A stretch of 25,000 bases of DNA. It comes from Symsagittifera roscoffensis. Its lineage: Eukaryota; Xenacoelomorpha; Acoela; Convolutidae. Of this stretch, positions 1 to 8,367 are shown piece by piece (within the stretch, counting starts at the first letter, position 1; every line of letters starts with the position of its first letter). Position numbers and translations under genes: made by a program. The notes beneath the pieces were generated by a model. It saw only the letters and a list, made by a program, of their open reading frames with translations, was not told the origin of the DNA and made no database searches. The stretch covers positions 37,501 through 62,500 of the forward strand of contig NW_026970756.1 in assembly GCF_963678635.1 (NCBI RefSeq), written 5' to 3'.

Positions 1-973
1 ATTTTTCAGCTCGAAATTGCAGAAAAACAGCTGTTTAGGCATGAAGGAGTGCTCGCACAGCTAACTTTCAATTTTAGCGTAGAGAGCTCTGTGTGAGGGC
101 TAGTTGGTGTAGAAAGCTCAGTCCAATCGGACCAGTGGTGTAAAAGTTATAGCGCTTTGGCTGAACTGCAATTTTGAGCTCAAAAAGTGACGAAGTTTAG
201 AAGAATGAAATTTCGGGCAACAAAAAATTGTTCAATTTTAATATAATTATAACCGCTGGAAAGCCCTTGAGCATAGCTTTCTAATGGTATATTACAATTT
301 TTTTTACTAAAATTAGTTTAGGTTCCAGCTCGAGTTAAAAATTGACTTTTGCTATTTTTTCAAAAAAAAAAAAAAAATTCACTTCAGTCTCTTGCATTTT
401 TGGTCAACAAAAAATTGTGCGATTCACTTCGGGTAAAAAGCGTTGGAAAGTACATGGGCAGGGCTTTCCGGGCGTGTTTTCAAAAGTTATTTTGAGCAAA
501 AATTGAGCAAATGGTGAGCATTTGAAAAAAAAAAATTTTTCCCCAGAAATACTCATTTAGGAGATTTCTGTGTATTATAGGGGGAGGGTAGTAGCGAGAA
601 TTTTCAAAAAAATTTTGAAAAATTTCAAAATTTTTGAAAATTTTTTTTTTACTTCCTAACCTCAAAAGCGTATCAGAAAGGCGTAATTTGATGAGACTTG
701 ACCACTGGTAAAGTATCATCGCTCGATTTCGCCTCAGTAAGGAGAACCATCCAAGGTTCGAAAAGAACGAAGGTCAGATAGTTTATAACTAGAAAGCAGA
801 ACCAAAACTGCCTTAAAGGCTTTGTGTAGTTGAGCAAAGTCTCTTCTCGAGAAGGCTAAGAAAAGCTTGAAATTGAAGCAATCAGTCGTTGAGCTGTTTG
901 TGAAAAGAAGGATTGGCTTTAGCTAAGGTGCTTCTAAGTACTGCGCATAACTATGAACCGGTGTAAACCAAAT
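1..973 (+). other. Intergenic spacer / upstream 5' ETS of rDNA unit 1
   Basis: Non-coding spacer that recurs almost identically at 17743-18715. Its first 120 bases share a module (GTGCTCGCACAGCT and following bases) with 17608-17650 and 17788-17820. The 300-660 part is AT-rich, with an A tract near 361-376 and short inverted A/T blocks near 598-650. No Pol I promoter can be recognised by sequence, since these are not conserved between lineages; the transcription start is probably somewhere in this stretch or just after it. A 79-codon reverse-strand frame at 480-719 is AT-rich low-complexity sequence and is not called a gene. Confidence 0.75.
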
Positions 974-1684
974 CATGCTTGGTGGCTCTTGCATGAGACT
1001 GGACTTGGTGCCCCAGTCAAAGTAGCTTGCTTATAGGTATGGTTGGATATGGTTAGCCGTATCAGCACCAGAGGTGCAACAACCGTGCTGTTTAACTAAG
1101 TGAGCTGTCGAGTTGAAGTCGTCTTGGTCTCAAAGAAACGTGCTTGGTGGCGCTTGCATAAGCCTGGACTTGGTGCCCCAGGAAAGACTTACTTATAGGT
1201 GTAGTTGGATATGGTTTACCGTATCAGTACCAATGGTGCACAACTATGCTGTTTAACTGAGTTAGTCAGAGGACGGCGTTTCCTAAGTCCTCTAGAGTCT
1301 AAGATTGCTTTAGCTCGTGAAGGTTCTAATCATGCTTGATGGCTCTTGCATGAGACTGAACTTGGTGCCCCAGTCAAAGTAGCTTGCTTATAGGTATGGT
1401 TGGATATGGTTAGCCGTATCAGCACCAGAGGTGCAACAACCGTGCTGTTTAACTAAGTGAGCTGTCGAGATGAAGTCGTCTTGGTCTCAAAGAAACGTGC
1501 TTGGTGGCGCTTGCATAAGCCTGGACTTGGTGCCCCAGGAAAGACTTACTTATAGGTGTAGTTGGATATGGTTTACCGTATCAGTACCAATGGTGCACAA
1601 CTATGCTGTTTAACTGAGTTAGTCAGAGGACGGCCTTTCCTAAGTCCTCTAGAGTCCAAGACTTCTTTAGCTCGTGAAGGTTTA
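974..1684 (+). repeat. Two tandem 357-bp 5' ETS repeats
   Basis: Copies begin at 974 and 1331, both with CATGCTTG followed by G/A TGGCTCTTGCATGAGACTG. Each copy is itself a diverged duplication: half A (974-1138) and half B (1139-1330) share the same order of blocks. Each half can form three short hairpins: a GACTGG/CCAGTC type, a GATATGG/CCGTATC type with a 4-base loop, and a GCACC/GGTGC type. The location just before 18S implies the repeats are transcribed in the external spacer; that is an inference from position. Confidence 0.85.
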
Positions 1685-1801
1685 AAATGCTGATAGTAGT
1701 AGTTTGTGCGTGGGAAAGGTTGACCTTAGTGTGCCTTTCTGGAAAGGTAGCAGCTTGCAAATCAGGGTTCGGTTTGAAAAAGCTAGCTTCCGAAGTACTT
1801 T
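1685..1801 (+). other. 5' ETS, 18S-proximal part
   Basis: Single-copy sequence between the ETS repeats and the mature 18S start. It carries no recognisable gene. It recurs unchanged at 19427-19543. Confidence 0.6.
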
Positions 1802-2941
1802 AAACTGATTGATCCTGTCAGTTGCCATATGCTTGTCTGAAAGACTAAGCCATGCATGTGTAAGTGAAACTTGCAAAAGTGAAACCGCGAATGGCTCATT
1901 AAATCAGTTACTATCTAAAAGTTGAGTTACCTGTCAGATGAATAACTGCGGTAACCCTGCAGCTAATGCATGCAGATTGCGTGACTCCGGTCGCGAACTT
2001 TTACAAGAATTCACCGAGCGACCTGCTAAGTACGGGCGCATACCGGATGAATCCAAAGTAACTGAAAGATCCCAGATGGCTTAGGCCGGGGGACGCAGCT
2101 TCCGAATTTCTGAGCTATCAACCTATGATGGTAGTGTAACGGACTACCATGGTTGTGACGGCTAACGGGGAATCAGGGTTCGATTCCGGAGAGGGAGCCT
2201 TAGAAACGGCTACCACATCCAAGGAAGGCAGCAGGCACGCAAATTACCCACTCTCCGCACGAGGAGGTAGTGACGAGAAATAATGATATGAGCCTTAATG
2301 GTTTGTAATCAGAATGGAAAGGATGCAAAAGCTCCTTTGATGATCGAGTAGAGGGCAAGTCTGGTGCCAGCAGCCGCGGTAATACCAGCCTCTACAAGCG
2401 TATGCAAAAGTTGCTGCGTTTAAAAAGCTCATAGTTGGATCTGTTTGAGTATAACGGTAACATGGTGGTTAGTTAACGCTTTCCACTCGTTACGCTCATC
2501 CTTCGCATCGAAGAAATACCTTGCACTTAAATGTGACGAGGTGTGGAAACGGTGTTTTCACTTTGAGAAAATTAGAGTGTTCAAAGCATCCTTTGGGATT
2601 GAATAATCAAGCATGGAATAATGGAGAATGACCCGCGTTTTACTGATGCCGGTGGCTAAAGTGCGGTAATGATTGAAAGGAACAGCCGGGGGCATTTGTA
2701 TTGCTACGTTAGAGGTGAAATTCTTGGATCGTGGCAAGACAAACTACTGCGAAAGCATTTGCCAAGAATGTTTTCATTAATCAAGAACGAAAGTTAGAGT
2801 ATTGAAGAGGATTAGATACCCTCGTAATTCTAACCATAAACTATACCAACTTACGATTTGTCAAAGTCTCTTCTGACTTGGCAAGAAATTAACCGGGAAA
2901 CCAAAGTTTATTGGTTCCGGGGGAAGTATGGTTGCAAAATC

Positions 2942-2987
<46 letters not shown>

Positions 2988-3432
2988 GCGGCTTAATTTG
3001 ACTCAACACGGGAAATCTCACCAGGTCCAGACATCTTAAGGATTGACAGATTGATGATCTTTCATGATTATATGGGCGGTGGTGCATGGCCGTTCTTAGT
3101 TAGTGGAGTGATCTGTCTGGTTAATTCCGATAACGAACGAGATCTTGATCATCTAAATAGTGCCATTCTCGTTAGAGTATTGGTTACTTCTTAGAGGTAC
3201 TATGTGCAATTAAATAGCACAAGTGAAGTGAGGCTATAACAGGTCTGTGATGCCCTTAGATGTCCTGGACTGCACGCGCGCTACACTGGTGAATTTAAAT
3301 TGAGGGATAACCTTGGCCTATATGGTCCGGGTAATCACCTAAAATTCATGAGCGTGAAGGGGATCGAATGTTGTAACTTGCATTCGTGAACCAGGAATTC
3401 CTAGTACTCGGTAGTCAACAACTACTGGGGAT

Positions 3433-3472
<40 letters not shown>

Positions 3473-3558
3473 TGATTGGATGTTTAAGCAAGAATTGCGG
3501 AAGCCCGTCGCTGAGACTTCGGTCCTGGCAATAGGTGGAAGCGGATCGAGCTTAATTG

Positions 3559-3596
<38 letters not shown>

Positions 3597-3618
3597 GGAA
3601 CCTGCGGAAGGATCAGTG
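1802..3618 (+). rRNA. 18S rRNA: 18S (SSU) ribosomal RNA, unit 1
   Basis: Small-subunit rRNA, about 1817 nt, the usual size for an animal 18S. The start is placed by alignment of TGATTGATCCTGTCAGT at 1806 with the near-universal 5' end (TGGTTGATCCTGCCAGT). Other signatures are GTGCCAGCAGCCGCGGTAAT (530 loop) at 2364, AGAGGTGAAATTCTTGGAT near 2710, AAAGGAATTGACGGAAGGGC near 2949, TTGTACACACCGCCCGTC near 3447 (decoding region) and GGAACCTGCGGAAGGATCA ending at 3615. The 3' end is set about three bases after GGATCA by analogy. The 5' domain carries several substitutions in otherwise conserved stretches, so the lineage is fast-evolving. Compared with the copy at 19544 I noticed one substitution (G at 3478, A at 21220). 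Ends are approximate to a few bases. Confidence 0.96.
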
Positions 3619-3730
3619 ACTAATGCCACTGTTTGAGCGAAGAGCCGGTCAGCTCATTAAATATGACCCGGTACGCAGTAGATCTTTTTGGAGATTTTGC
3701 TGAAAGGTGGTGGTGCATAATCAAGAAAGA

Positions 3731-4045
3731 GTCGGTGGTGCATGAGTGTAAGAGAGACGGTGGTGCATGAGACTGGGGATTGGCTCCCAGTCAAAGTAGC
3801 TTGCTCGGTGGTTGATGATAGCAAGAAAGAGTCGGTGGTGCATGAGAGTAAGAGAGACGGTGGTGCATGAGACTGGGGATTGGCTCCCAGTTAAAGTAGC
3901 TTGCTCGGTGGTTGATAATAGCAAGGAAGAGTCGGTGGTGCATGTGAGTAAGAGAGACGGTGGTGCATGAGACTGGGGATTGGCTCCCAGTTAAAGTAGC
4001 TTGCTCGGTGGTTGATAATAGCAAGGAAGAGTCGGTGGTGCATGA
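3731..4045 (+). repeat. 100-bp ITS1 tandem repeat, three copies plus a stub
   Basis: Copies start at 3731, 3831 and 3931 with GTCGGTGGTGCATG, and a stub starts at 4031. Each copy holds GACTGGG...CCCAGT(C/T), able to form a 6-7 bp hairpin (first copy 3771-3777 with 3786-3792), followed by AAAGTAGCTTGCTCGGTGG. The same hairpin module occurs in the ETS and in the downstream spacer near 16687. Recurs at 21473-21787. Confidence 0.9.
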
Positions 4046-4347
4046 TAGCATGATGTTCCTTCATGGTTCATCTAAGAGTTGGTCTAGCTAAGGTTAGATT
4101 GGCTCAAGGTAGTGCTTAATGGATCACCTTAGATTCCCGAAAGATAATTCAAAGAGAGTTGACCTGATGCAAGTTAGGTTAACTCAAGGTGATCCTTGTT
4201 GGTGATCCTTAGTATGATGGTGGTGCATTAGCAAGAAAAACGGTGGTGCATGATAGCTTGAGACTGGGGATGGGCTCCCAGTCAAAGTAGCTTGCTCGGT
4301 GTGGATGATAGCAAGTGAGAGTCAGTGGTGCATTATAGCAAGAGAGA
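4046..4347 (+). repeat. Spacer-type block in ITS1 (diverged copy of the 168-bp IGS repeat)
   Basis: From about 4062 to 4205 the sequence follows the intergenic 168-bp repeat: GGTTAGATTGGCTCAAGG, GGATCACCTTAGATTCCCG, GTTGACCTGATGCAAGTTAGG and GGTGATCCTT occur in the same order as at 15491-15610. It is followed by another GGTGGTGCAT / GACTGGG-type module (near 4261-4286). This shows that ITS1 contains sequence homologous to the spacer downstream of 28S. Confidence 0.8.
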
Positions 4348-4537
4348 AGGTAGCCAAATGTCTCGTCATTGTTGACGCCAAAATCAGGTAGCCAAATGCC
4401 TCGTCATTTTTGACGCCAAAAGCAGGTAGCCAAATGCCTCGTCATTTTTGACGCCAAAAGCAGGTAGCCAAATGCCTCGTCATTGTTGACGCCAAAAGCA
4501 GGTAGCCAAATGCCTCGTCATTGTTGACGCCAAAAGG
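4348..4537 (+). repeat. 38-bp tandem repeat x5 matching the 28S R2 target sequence
   Basis: Copies begin at 4348, 4386, 4424, 4462 and 4500, exactly 38 bp apart, with no spacers. Each begins AGGTAGCCAAATG(C/T)CTCGTCAT and ends in TTGACGCCAAAA. The first 22 bases match 28S at 10217-10238, and TGACGC matches 28S just after a short gap (10246-10251). The copied segment starts almost exactly at the R2 retrotransposon cleavage position in 28S (after TTAA at 10217). Recurs at 22090-22279. Confidence 0.92.
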
Positions 4538-4711
4538 AAGTCGCTCAAACTTGGGTATTCTGTTGATCAAAAAGCTGTTTAGATGGTAGCTTAGGAGTAA
4601 CTTCTCCTAGATAAGCTTGTTTGATGGTCGTTTAAACAGTGTACGATTTTCAGTTTGCTTTCGTTAGAGAAAGACTGAGGAAAGCGAAGGCCCGAATGCT
4701 TAAGAACAGGG
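4538..4711 (+). repeat. Truncated 332-type repeat head, variant
   Basis: Begins with AAGTCGCTCAAACTTGGG and follows the first half of the 332-bp repeat with an internal replacement near 4583-4625 (a GGAGTAACTTCTCC-type hairpin). It ends at GCTTAAGAACAGGG, where it joins 28S 3'-end sequence. Confidence 0.8.
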
Positions 4712-4951
4712 TGATCTATGCTTGGGTAATCACACTTAGTACGAGAGGAACAGTGTGTTCAGTTCCCTGGTTTCAAGCGTCTGCCTGAGAAGGCGGATGC
4801 GAAGCTACAATTGATGACCTAAAGCGTAGATTGAATTGCTCTATCTGCATCATGAAAATTGCCTTTAATGGTTTAAATTGGCAGTATCAAGTATATTGAT
4901 GCTGTTGACCCCGATGTCAGATAGGAATGCAATCCCCCATTGATGATGGGA
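4712..4951 (+). pseudogene. 28S 3'-end copy 1 inside ITS1, with sarcin-ricin loop
   Basis: Collinear with genuine 28S at 15004-15276, from TGATCTATGCTTGGG to CCCCCATTGATGATGGGA. It includes AGTACGAGAGGAAC, the sarcin-ricin loop, at 4738-4751. It differs by a 34-nt deletion after CAATTGATG (the genuine copy has GATTATGACTGAACGCC and following bases there), a one-base insertion and scattered substitutions. It lacks the rest of 28S, so it is a partial rRNA copy lying in a transcribed spacer. Confidence 0.92.
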
Positions 4952-5118
4952 GGTCGCTCGAACTTGGGTATTCTGTTGATCAAAGAGCTGTTTAGATGTA
5001 GTACCGGTGTGATACATGTGATTGCATTGAGAGAGCGTTTAAACAGTGTTCGATCTTCAGTTTGCCTTCGTAAGAGTAAGACTGAGAAATGCGAGGGCCC
5101 AAACGCTCAAAAACAGGG
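4952..5118 (+). repeat. Truncated 332-type repeat head between the two 28S copies
   Basis: Follows the first half of the 332-bp repeat (CGCTCGAACTTGGGTATTCT to CAGTTTGCC and on to AAAACAGGG), then joins the second 28S 3'-end copy. With the preceding block it forms a composite repeat of about 410 bp present twice. Confidence 0.8.
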
Positions 5119-5355
5119 TGATCTATGCTTGGGTAACACTTAGTACGAGAGGAACAGTGTGTTCAGTTCCCTGGTTTCAAGCGTCTGCCTGAGAAGGCGG
5201 ATGCGAAGCTACAATTGATGACCTAAAGCGTAGATTGAATTGCTCTATCTGCATCATGAAAATTGCCTTTAATGGTTTAAATTGGCAGTATCAAGTATAT
5301 TGATGCTGTTGACCCCGATGTCAGATAGGAATGCAATCCCCCATTGATGATGGGA
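5119..5355 (+). pseudogene. 28S 3'-end copy 2 inside ITS1, with sarcin-ricin loop
   Basis: Nearly identical to the copy at 4712-4951, with the same 34-nt deletion relative to 28S 15004-15276, so the two copies come from one duplication event after the deletion. AGTACGAGAGGAAC lies at 5142-5155. A three-base deletion (GGGTAACAC instead of GGGTAATCACAC) distinguishes it. Confidence 0.92.
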
Positions 5356-5358
5356 GGT

Positions 5359-7018
5359 CACTCAAACTTGGGTATTCTGTTGATCAAAGAGCTGTTCAGA
5401 TGTAGTACCGGTGTGATACATGTGATTGCATTGAGAGCGCGTTTAAACAGTGTTCGATCTTCAGTTTGCCGTTGTAAGAGAAAGACTGAGGAAAGCGAAG
5501 GCCCAAATGCTTAAGAACAGGGTGGTCCAGACAGCTCAAAGTCCGACTGCGGTTGGCTTTGTTCTAATCGAGTGAACACTTACTTTTGGAGAAATCCGAT
5601 CGTAGGAGTGATCAGTCTTCGGATTGATCCGGTTCTTTTACTGGTGTATCTGTCAGATCCTTAGGGACTGGATAGAACACTTAAGCAAGTCGCTCGAACT
5701 TGGGTATTCTGTTGATCAAAGAGCTGTTCAGATGTAGTACCGGTGTGATACATGTGATTGCATTGAGAGCGCGTTTAAACAGTGTTCGATCTTCAGTTTG
5801 CCGTTGTAAGAGAAAGACTGAGGAAAGCGAAGGCCCAAATGCTTAAGAACAGGGTGGTCCAGACAGCTCAAAGTCCGACTGCGGTTGGCTTTGTTCTAAT
5901 CGAGTGAACACTTACTTTTGGAGAAATCCGATCGTAGGAGTGATCAGTCTTCGGATTGATCCGGTTCTTTTACTGGTGTATCTGTCAGATCCTTAGGGAC
6001 TGGATAGAACACTTAAGCAAGTCGCTCGAACTTGGGTATTCTGTTGATCAAAGAGCTGTTCAGATGTAGTACCGGTGTGATACATGTGATTGCATTGAGA
6101 GCGCGTTTAAACAGTGTTCGATCTTCAGTTTGCCGTTGTAAGAGAAAGACTGAGGAAAGCGAAGGCCCAAATGCTTAAGAACAGGGTGGTCCAGACAGCT
6201 CAAAGTCCGACTGCGGTTGGCTTTGTTCTAATCGAGTGAACACTTACTTTTGGAGAAATCCGATCGTAGGAGTGATCAGTCTTCGGATTGATCCGGTTCT
6301 TTTACTGGTGTATCTGTCAGATCCTTAGGGACTGGATAGAACACTTAAGCAAGTCGCTCGAACTTGGGTATTCTGTTGATCAAAGAGCTGTTCAGATGTA
6401 GTACCGGTGTGATACATGTGATTGCATTGAGAGCGCGTTTAAACAGTGTTCGATCTTCAGTTTGCCGTTGTAAGAGAAAGACTGAGGAAAGCGAAGGCCC
6501 AAATGCTTAAGAACAGGGTGGTCCAGACAGCTCAAAGTCCGACTGCGGTTGGCTTTGTTCTAATCGAGTGAACACTTACTTTTGGAGAAATCCGATCGTA
6601 GGAGTGATCAGTCTTCGGATTGATCCGGTTCTTTTACTGGTGTATCTGTCAGATCCTTAGGGACTGGATAGAACACTTAAGCAAGTCGCTCGAACTTGGG
6701 TATTCTGTTGATCAAAGAGCTGTTCAGATGTAGTACCGGTGTGATACATGTGATTGCATTGAGAGCGCGTTTAAACAGTGTTCGATCTTCAGTTTGCCGT
6801 TGTAAGAGAAAGACTGAGGAAAGCGAAGGCCCAAATGCTTAAGAACAGGGTGGTCCAGACAGCTCAAAGTCCGACTGCGGTTGGCTTTGTTCTAATCGAG
6901 TGAACACTTACTTTTGGAGAAATCCGATCGTAGGAGTGATCAGTCTTCGGATTGATCCGGTTCTTTTACTGGTGTATCTGTCAGATCCTTAGGGACTGGA
7001 TAGAACACTTAAGCAAGT
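5359..7018 (+). repeat. 332-bp ITS1 repeat array, five copies (unit 1)
   Basis: Copies begin at 5359, 5691, 6023, 6355 and 6687, exactly 332 bp apart and almost identical. The left part (CGCTCGAACTTGGG to GGCTTTGTTCTA) is homologous to ITS1 sequence immediately before 5.8S. The right part (GAACACTTACTTTTGGAG to GGATAGAACACTTA) is homologous to ITS2 sequence immediately after 5.8S. The 5.8S gene itself is absent from the repeat. Unit 2 has three copies. Confidence 0.95.
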
Positions 7019-7531
7019 CGCTCGAACTTGGGTATTCTGTTGATCAAAGAGCTGTTCAGATGTAGTACCGGTGTGATACATGTGATTGCATTGAGAGCGC
7101 GTTTAAACAGTGTTCGATCTTCAGTTTGCATTGAGAGCGATTACATGTGATTGCATTGAGAGCGCGTTTAAACAGTGTTCGATCTTCAGAAATCTGAGGG
7201 TAAGAGCGATCTGTCTTCGGATTGGTCCGTTCTTTTGCTGGTGTATCTACGAGATCCTTCAGGATTGGTTAGAACAAAGCCAACCGTTCAGATGTAGTCC
7301 TTCAGGATTGGTTAGAACAAAGCCAACTGTTCAGATGTAGTACCGGTGTGATACATGTGATTGCATTGAGAGCGCGTTTAAACAGTGTTCGATCTTCAGT
7401 TTGCCGTTGTAAGAGAAAGACTGAGGAAAGCGAAGGCCCAAATGCTAAAAAACAGGGTGGTCGAGACAGCTCAAAGTCCGACTGCGGTTGGCTTTGTTCT
7501 AAATCAAACCAGTGCTAGATGGTCGAAAAAC
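7019..7531 (+). repeat. Rearranged 332-type and ITS2-derived block before 5.8S
   Basis: Starts as a sixth 332-type copy but switches near 7130. It holds a duplicated head fragment, then an ITS2-like fragment (7188-7274, matching 7709-7792), then two 43-bp repeats (7256-7298 and 7299-7341) containing an inverted copy of the sequence at 7485-7501. From about 7330 it resumes as the repeat head that leads into 5.8S. Unit 2 lacks most of this block. Confidence 0.8.
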
Positions 7532-7680
7532 AACCTTCAACGGGGGATCACTAGGCTCGCTTTACGAGGAGGAGCACAGCTATATGTGTTAATTCAGTAA
7601 GAATCGCAAGATTTGTTTACTGACCTCTCTAACGCAAAAGGCGGTCTCAGCTTCGGCTGTTGATCGCGTCCGAATCAGGG
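7532..7680 (+). rRNA. 5.8S rRNA: 5.8S ribosomal RNA, divergent, unit 1
   Basis: About 149 nt between ITS1 and ITS2. The 5' part AACCTTCAACGGGGGATCAC and CTAGGCTCG matches the usual 5.8S start. The normally near-invariant CGATGAAGAACGCAGC is here CGAGGAGGAGCACAGC, and the GAATTGCA region is GAATCGCA. AACGCA and GGCGGTCTCAGC-TTCG-GCTG mark the 3' domain. The decisive support is the 3' end: CGTCCGAATCAGG (7667-7679) can pair over 13 positions, with one G-U, with CCTGATTTGGACG at the 28S 5' end (7993-8005), the expected 5.8S-28S helix. The copy in unit 2 is the same by eye. No better 5.8S candidate exists in the spacer. Boundaries are approximate. Confidence 0.88.
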
Positions 7681-7988
7681 TTATTTGAAATCGATTACTT
7701 TTGGAGAAATCTGAGGGTAAGAGCGATCTGTCTTCGGATTGGTCCGTTCTTTTGCTGGTGTATCTACGAGATCCTTCAGGATTGGTTAGAACACTTAAAT
7801 CAAGTCGCTCAAACTTGGGTATTCTGTTGATCAAAGAGCTGTTCAGATGTAGTACCGGTGTGATACATGTGATTGCATTGAGAGCGCGTTTAAACAGTGT
7901 TCGATCTTCAGTTTGCCTAAGCTAGAGTGATAAACTCCTGCACATTACTACTTCGGTAGTTTTATGGATGCTTGAGTGCCTTTAAATC
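7681..7988 (+). other. ITS2, unit 1
   Basis: Spacer between 5.8S and 28S. Its first half (7693-7797) matches the right part of the 332-bp repeat. From 7803 to 7918 it repeats the left part of that unit up to CAGTTTGCC. The last 70 bases are unique and hold a 5-bp hairpin with a UUCG loop (ACTAC-TTCG-GTAGT, 7947-7960). Confidence 0.85.
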
Positions 7989-8329
7989 GTAACCTGATTT
8001 GGACGAGAGAACCCCCTGAACTTAAGCATATCAGTAAGGGGAGGAAAAGAAATCAACCGAGAATCCCTTAGTAATGGCGAATGAACAGGGAAAAGCTCAT
8101 CGGGAAGAGGAGTGGTAACACTCCTCGGTGTCCGGTATGGTTTGCTGCCTGGCTTGTTGACTTGACTGGATGTCTATTGGAAAATAGCATCAAAGAGGGT
8201 AAAAATCCCGTAACAGTCTTGTTATAACTTGTCGACGGCGCATTCCTATGAGTAGAGTTGTTTGAAAGTGCAACTCGAAGCTGGAGATATGTCTCTCCAA
8301 AAGCTAATTATAAAGCGAGACCGATAGCA

Positions 8330-8367
<38 letters not shown>

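Larger units (their letters stand above)
3619..7531 (+). other. ITS1, unit 1 (3.9 kb, repeat-filled)
   Basis: Spacer between 18S and 5.8S, several times longer than most animal ITS1. It is built in order from a 100-bp repeat x3, a spacer-like block, a 38-bp repeat x5 derived from 28S, two composite blocks each holding a 28S 3'-end copy, a 332-bp repeat x5, and a rearranged block before 5.8S. The corresponding ITS1 of unit 2 is 938 bp shorter. Reading frames here are by-products of repeats. Confidence 0.85.

Noticed and set aside
480-719. 79-codon reverse-strand frame, repeated at 18222-18461
   Set aside because: It lies in AT-rich spacer with A/T homopolymers; the product is rich in F, N and K with no motif. 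Its conservation is only that of the rDNA unit.
3721-4051. Reverse-strand frames of 67-86 codons in ITS1
   Set aside because: They are generated by the 100-bp tandem repeat; the protein is periodic because the DNA is.
4348-4537. CRISPR-like array
   Set aside because: The 38-bp repeats abut directly without unique spacers and match 28S rRNA; the locus is nuclear rDNA of a eukaryote.
4940-7925. Several 67-82 codon frames over ITS1, 5.8S and ITS2
   Set aside because: They overlap 332-bp repeats, 28S fragments or 5.8S, and have no protein features.
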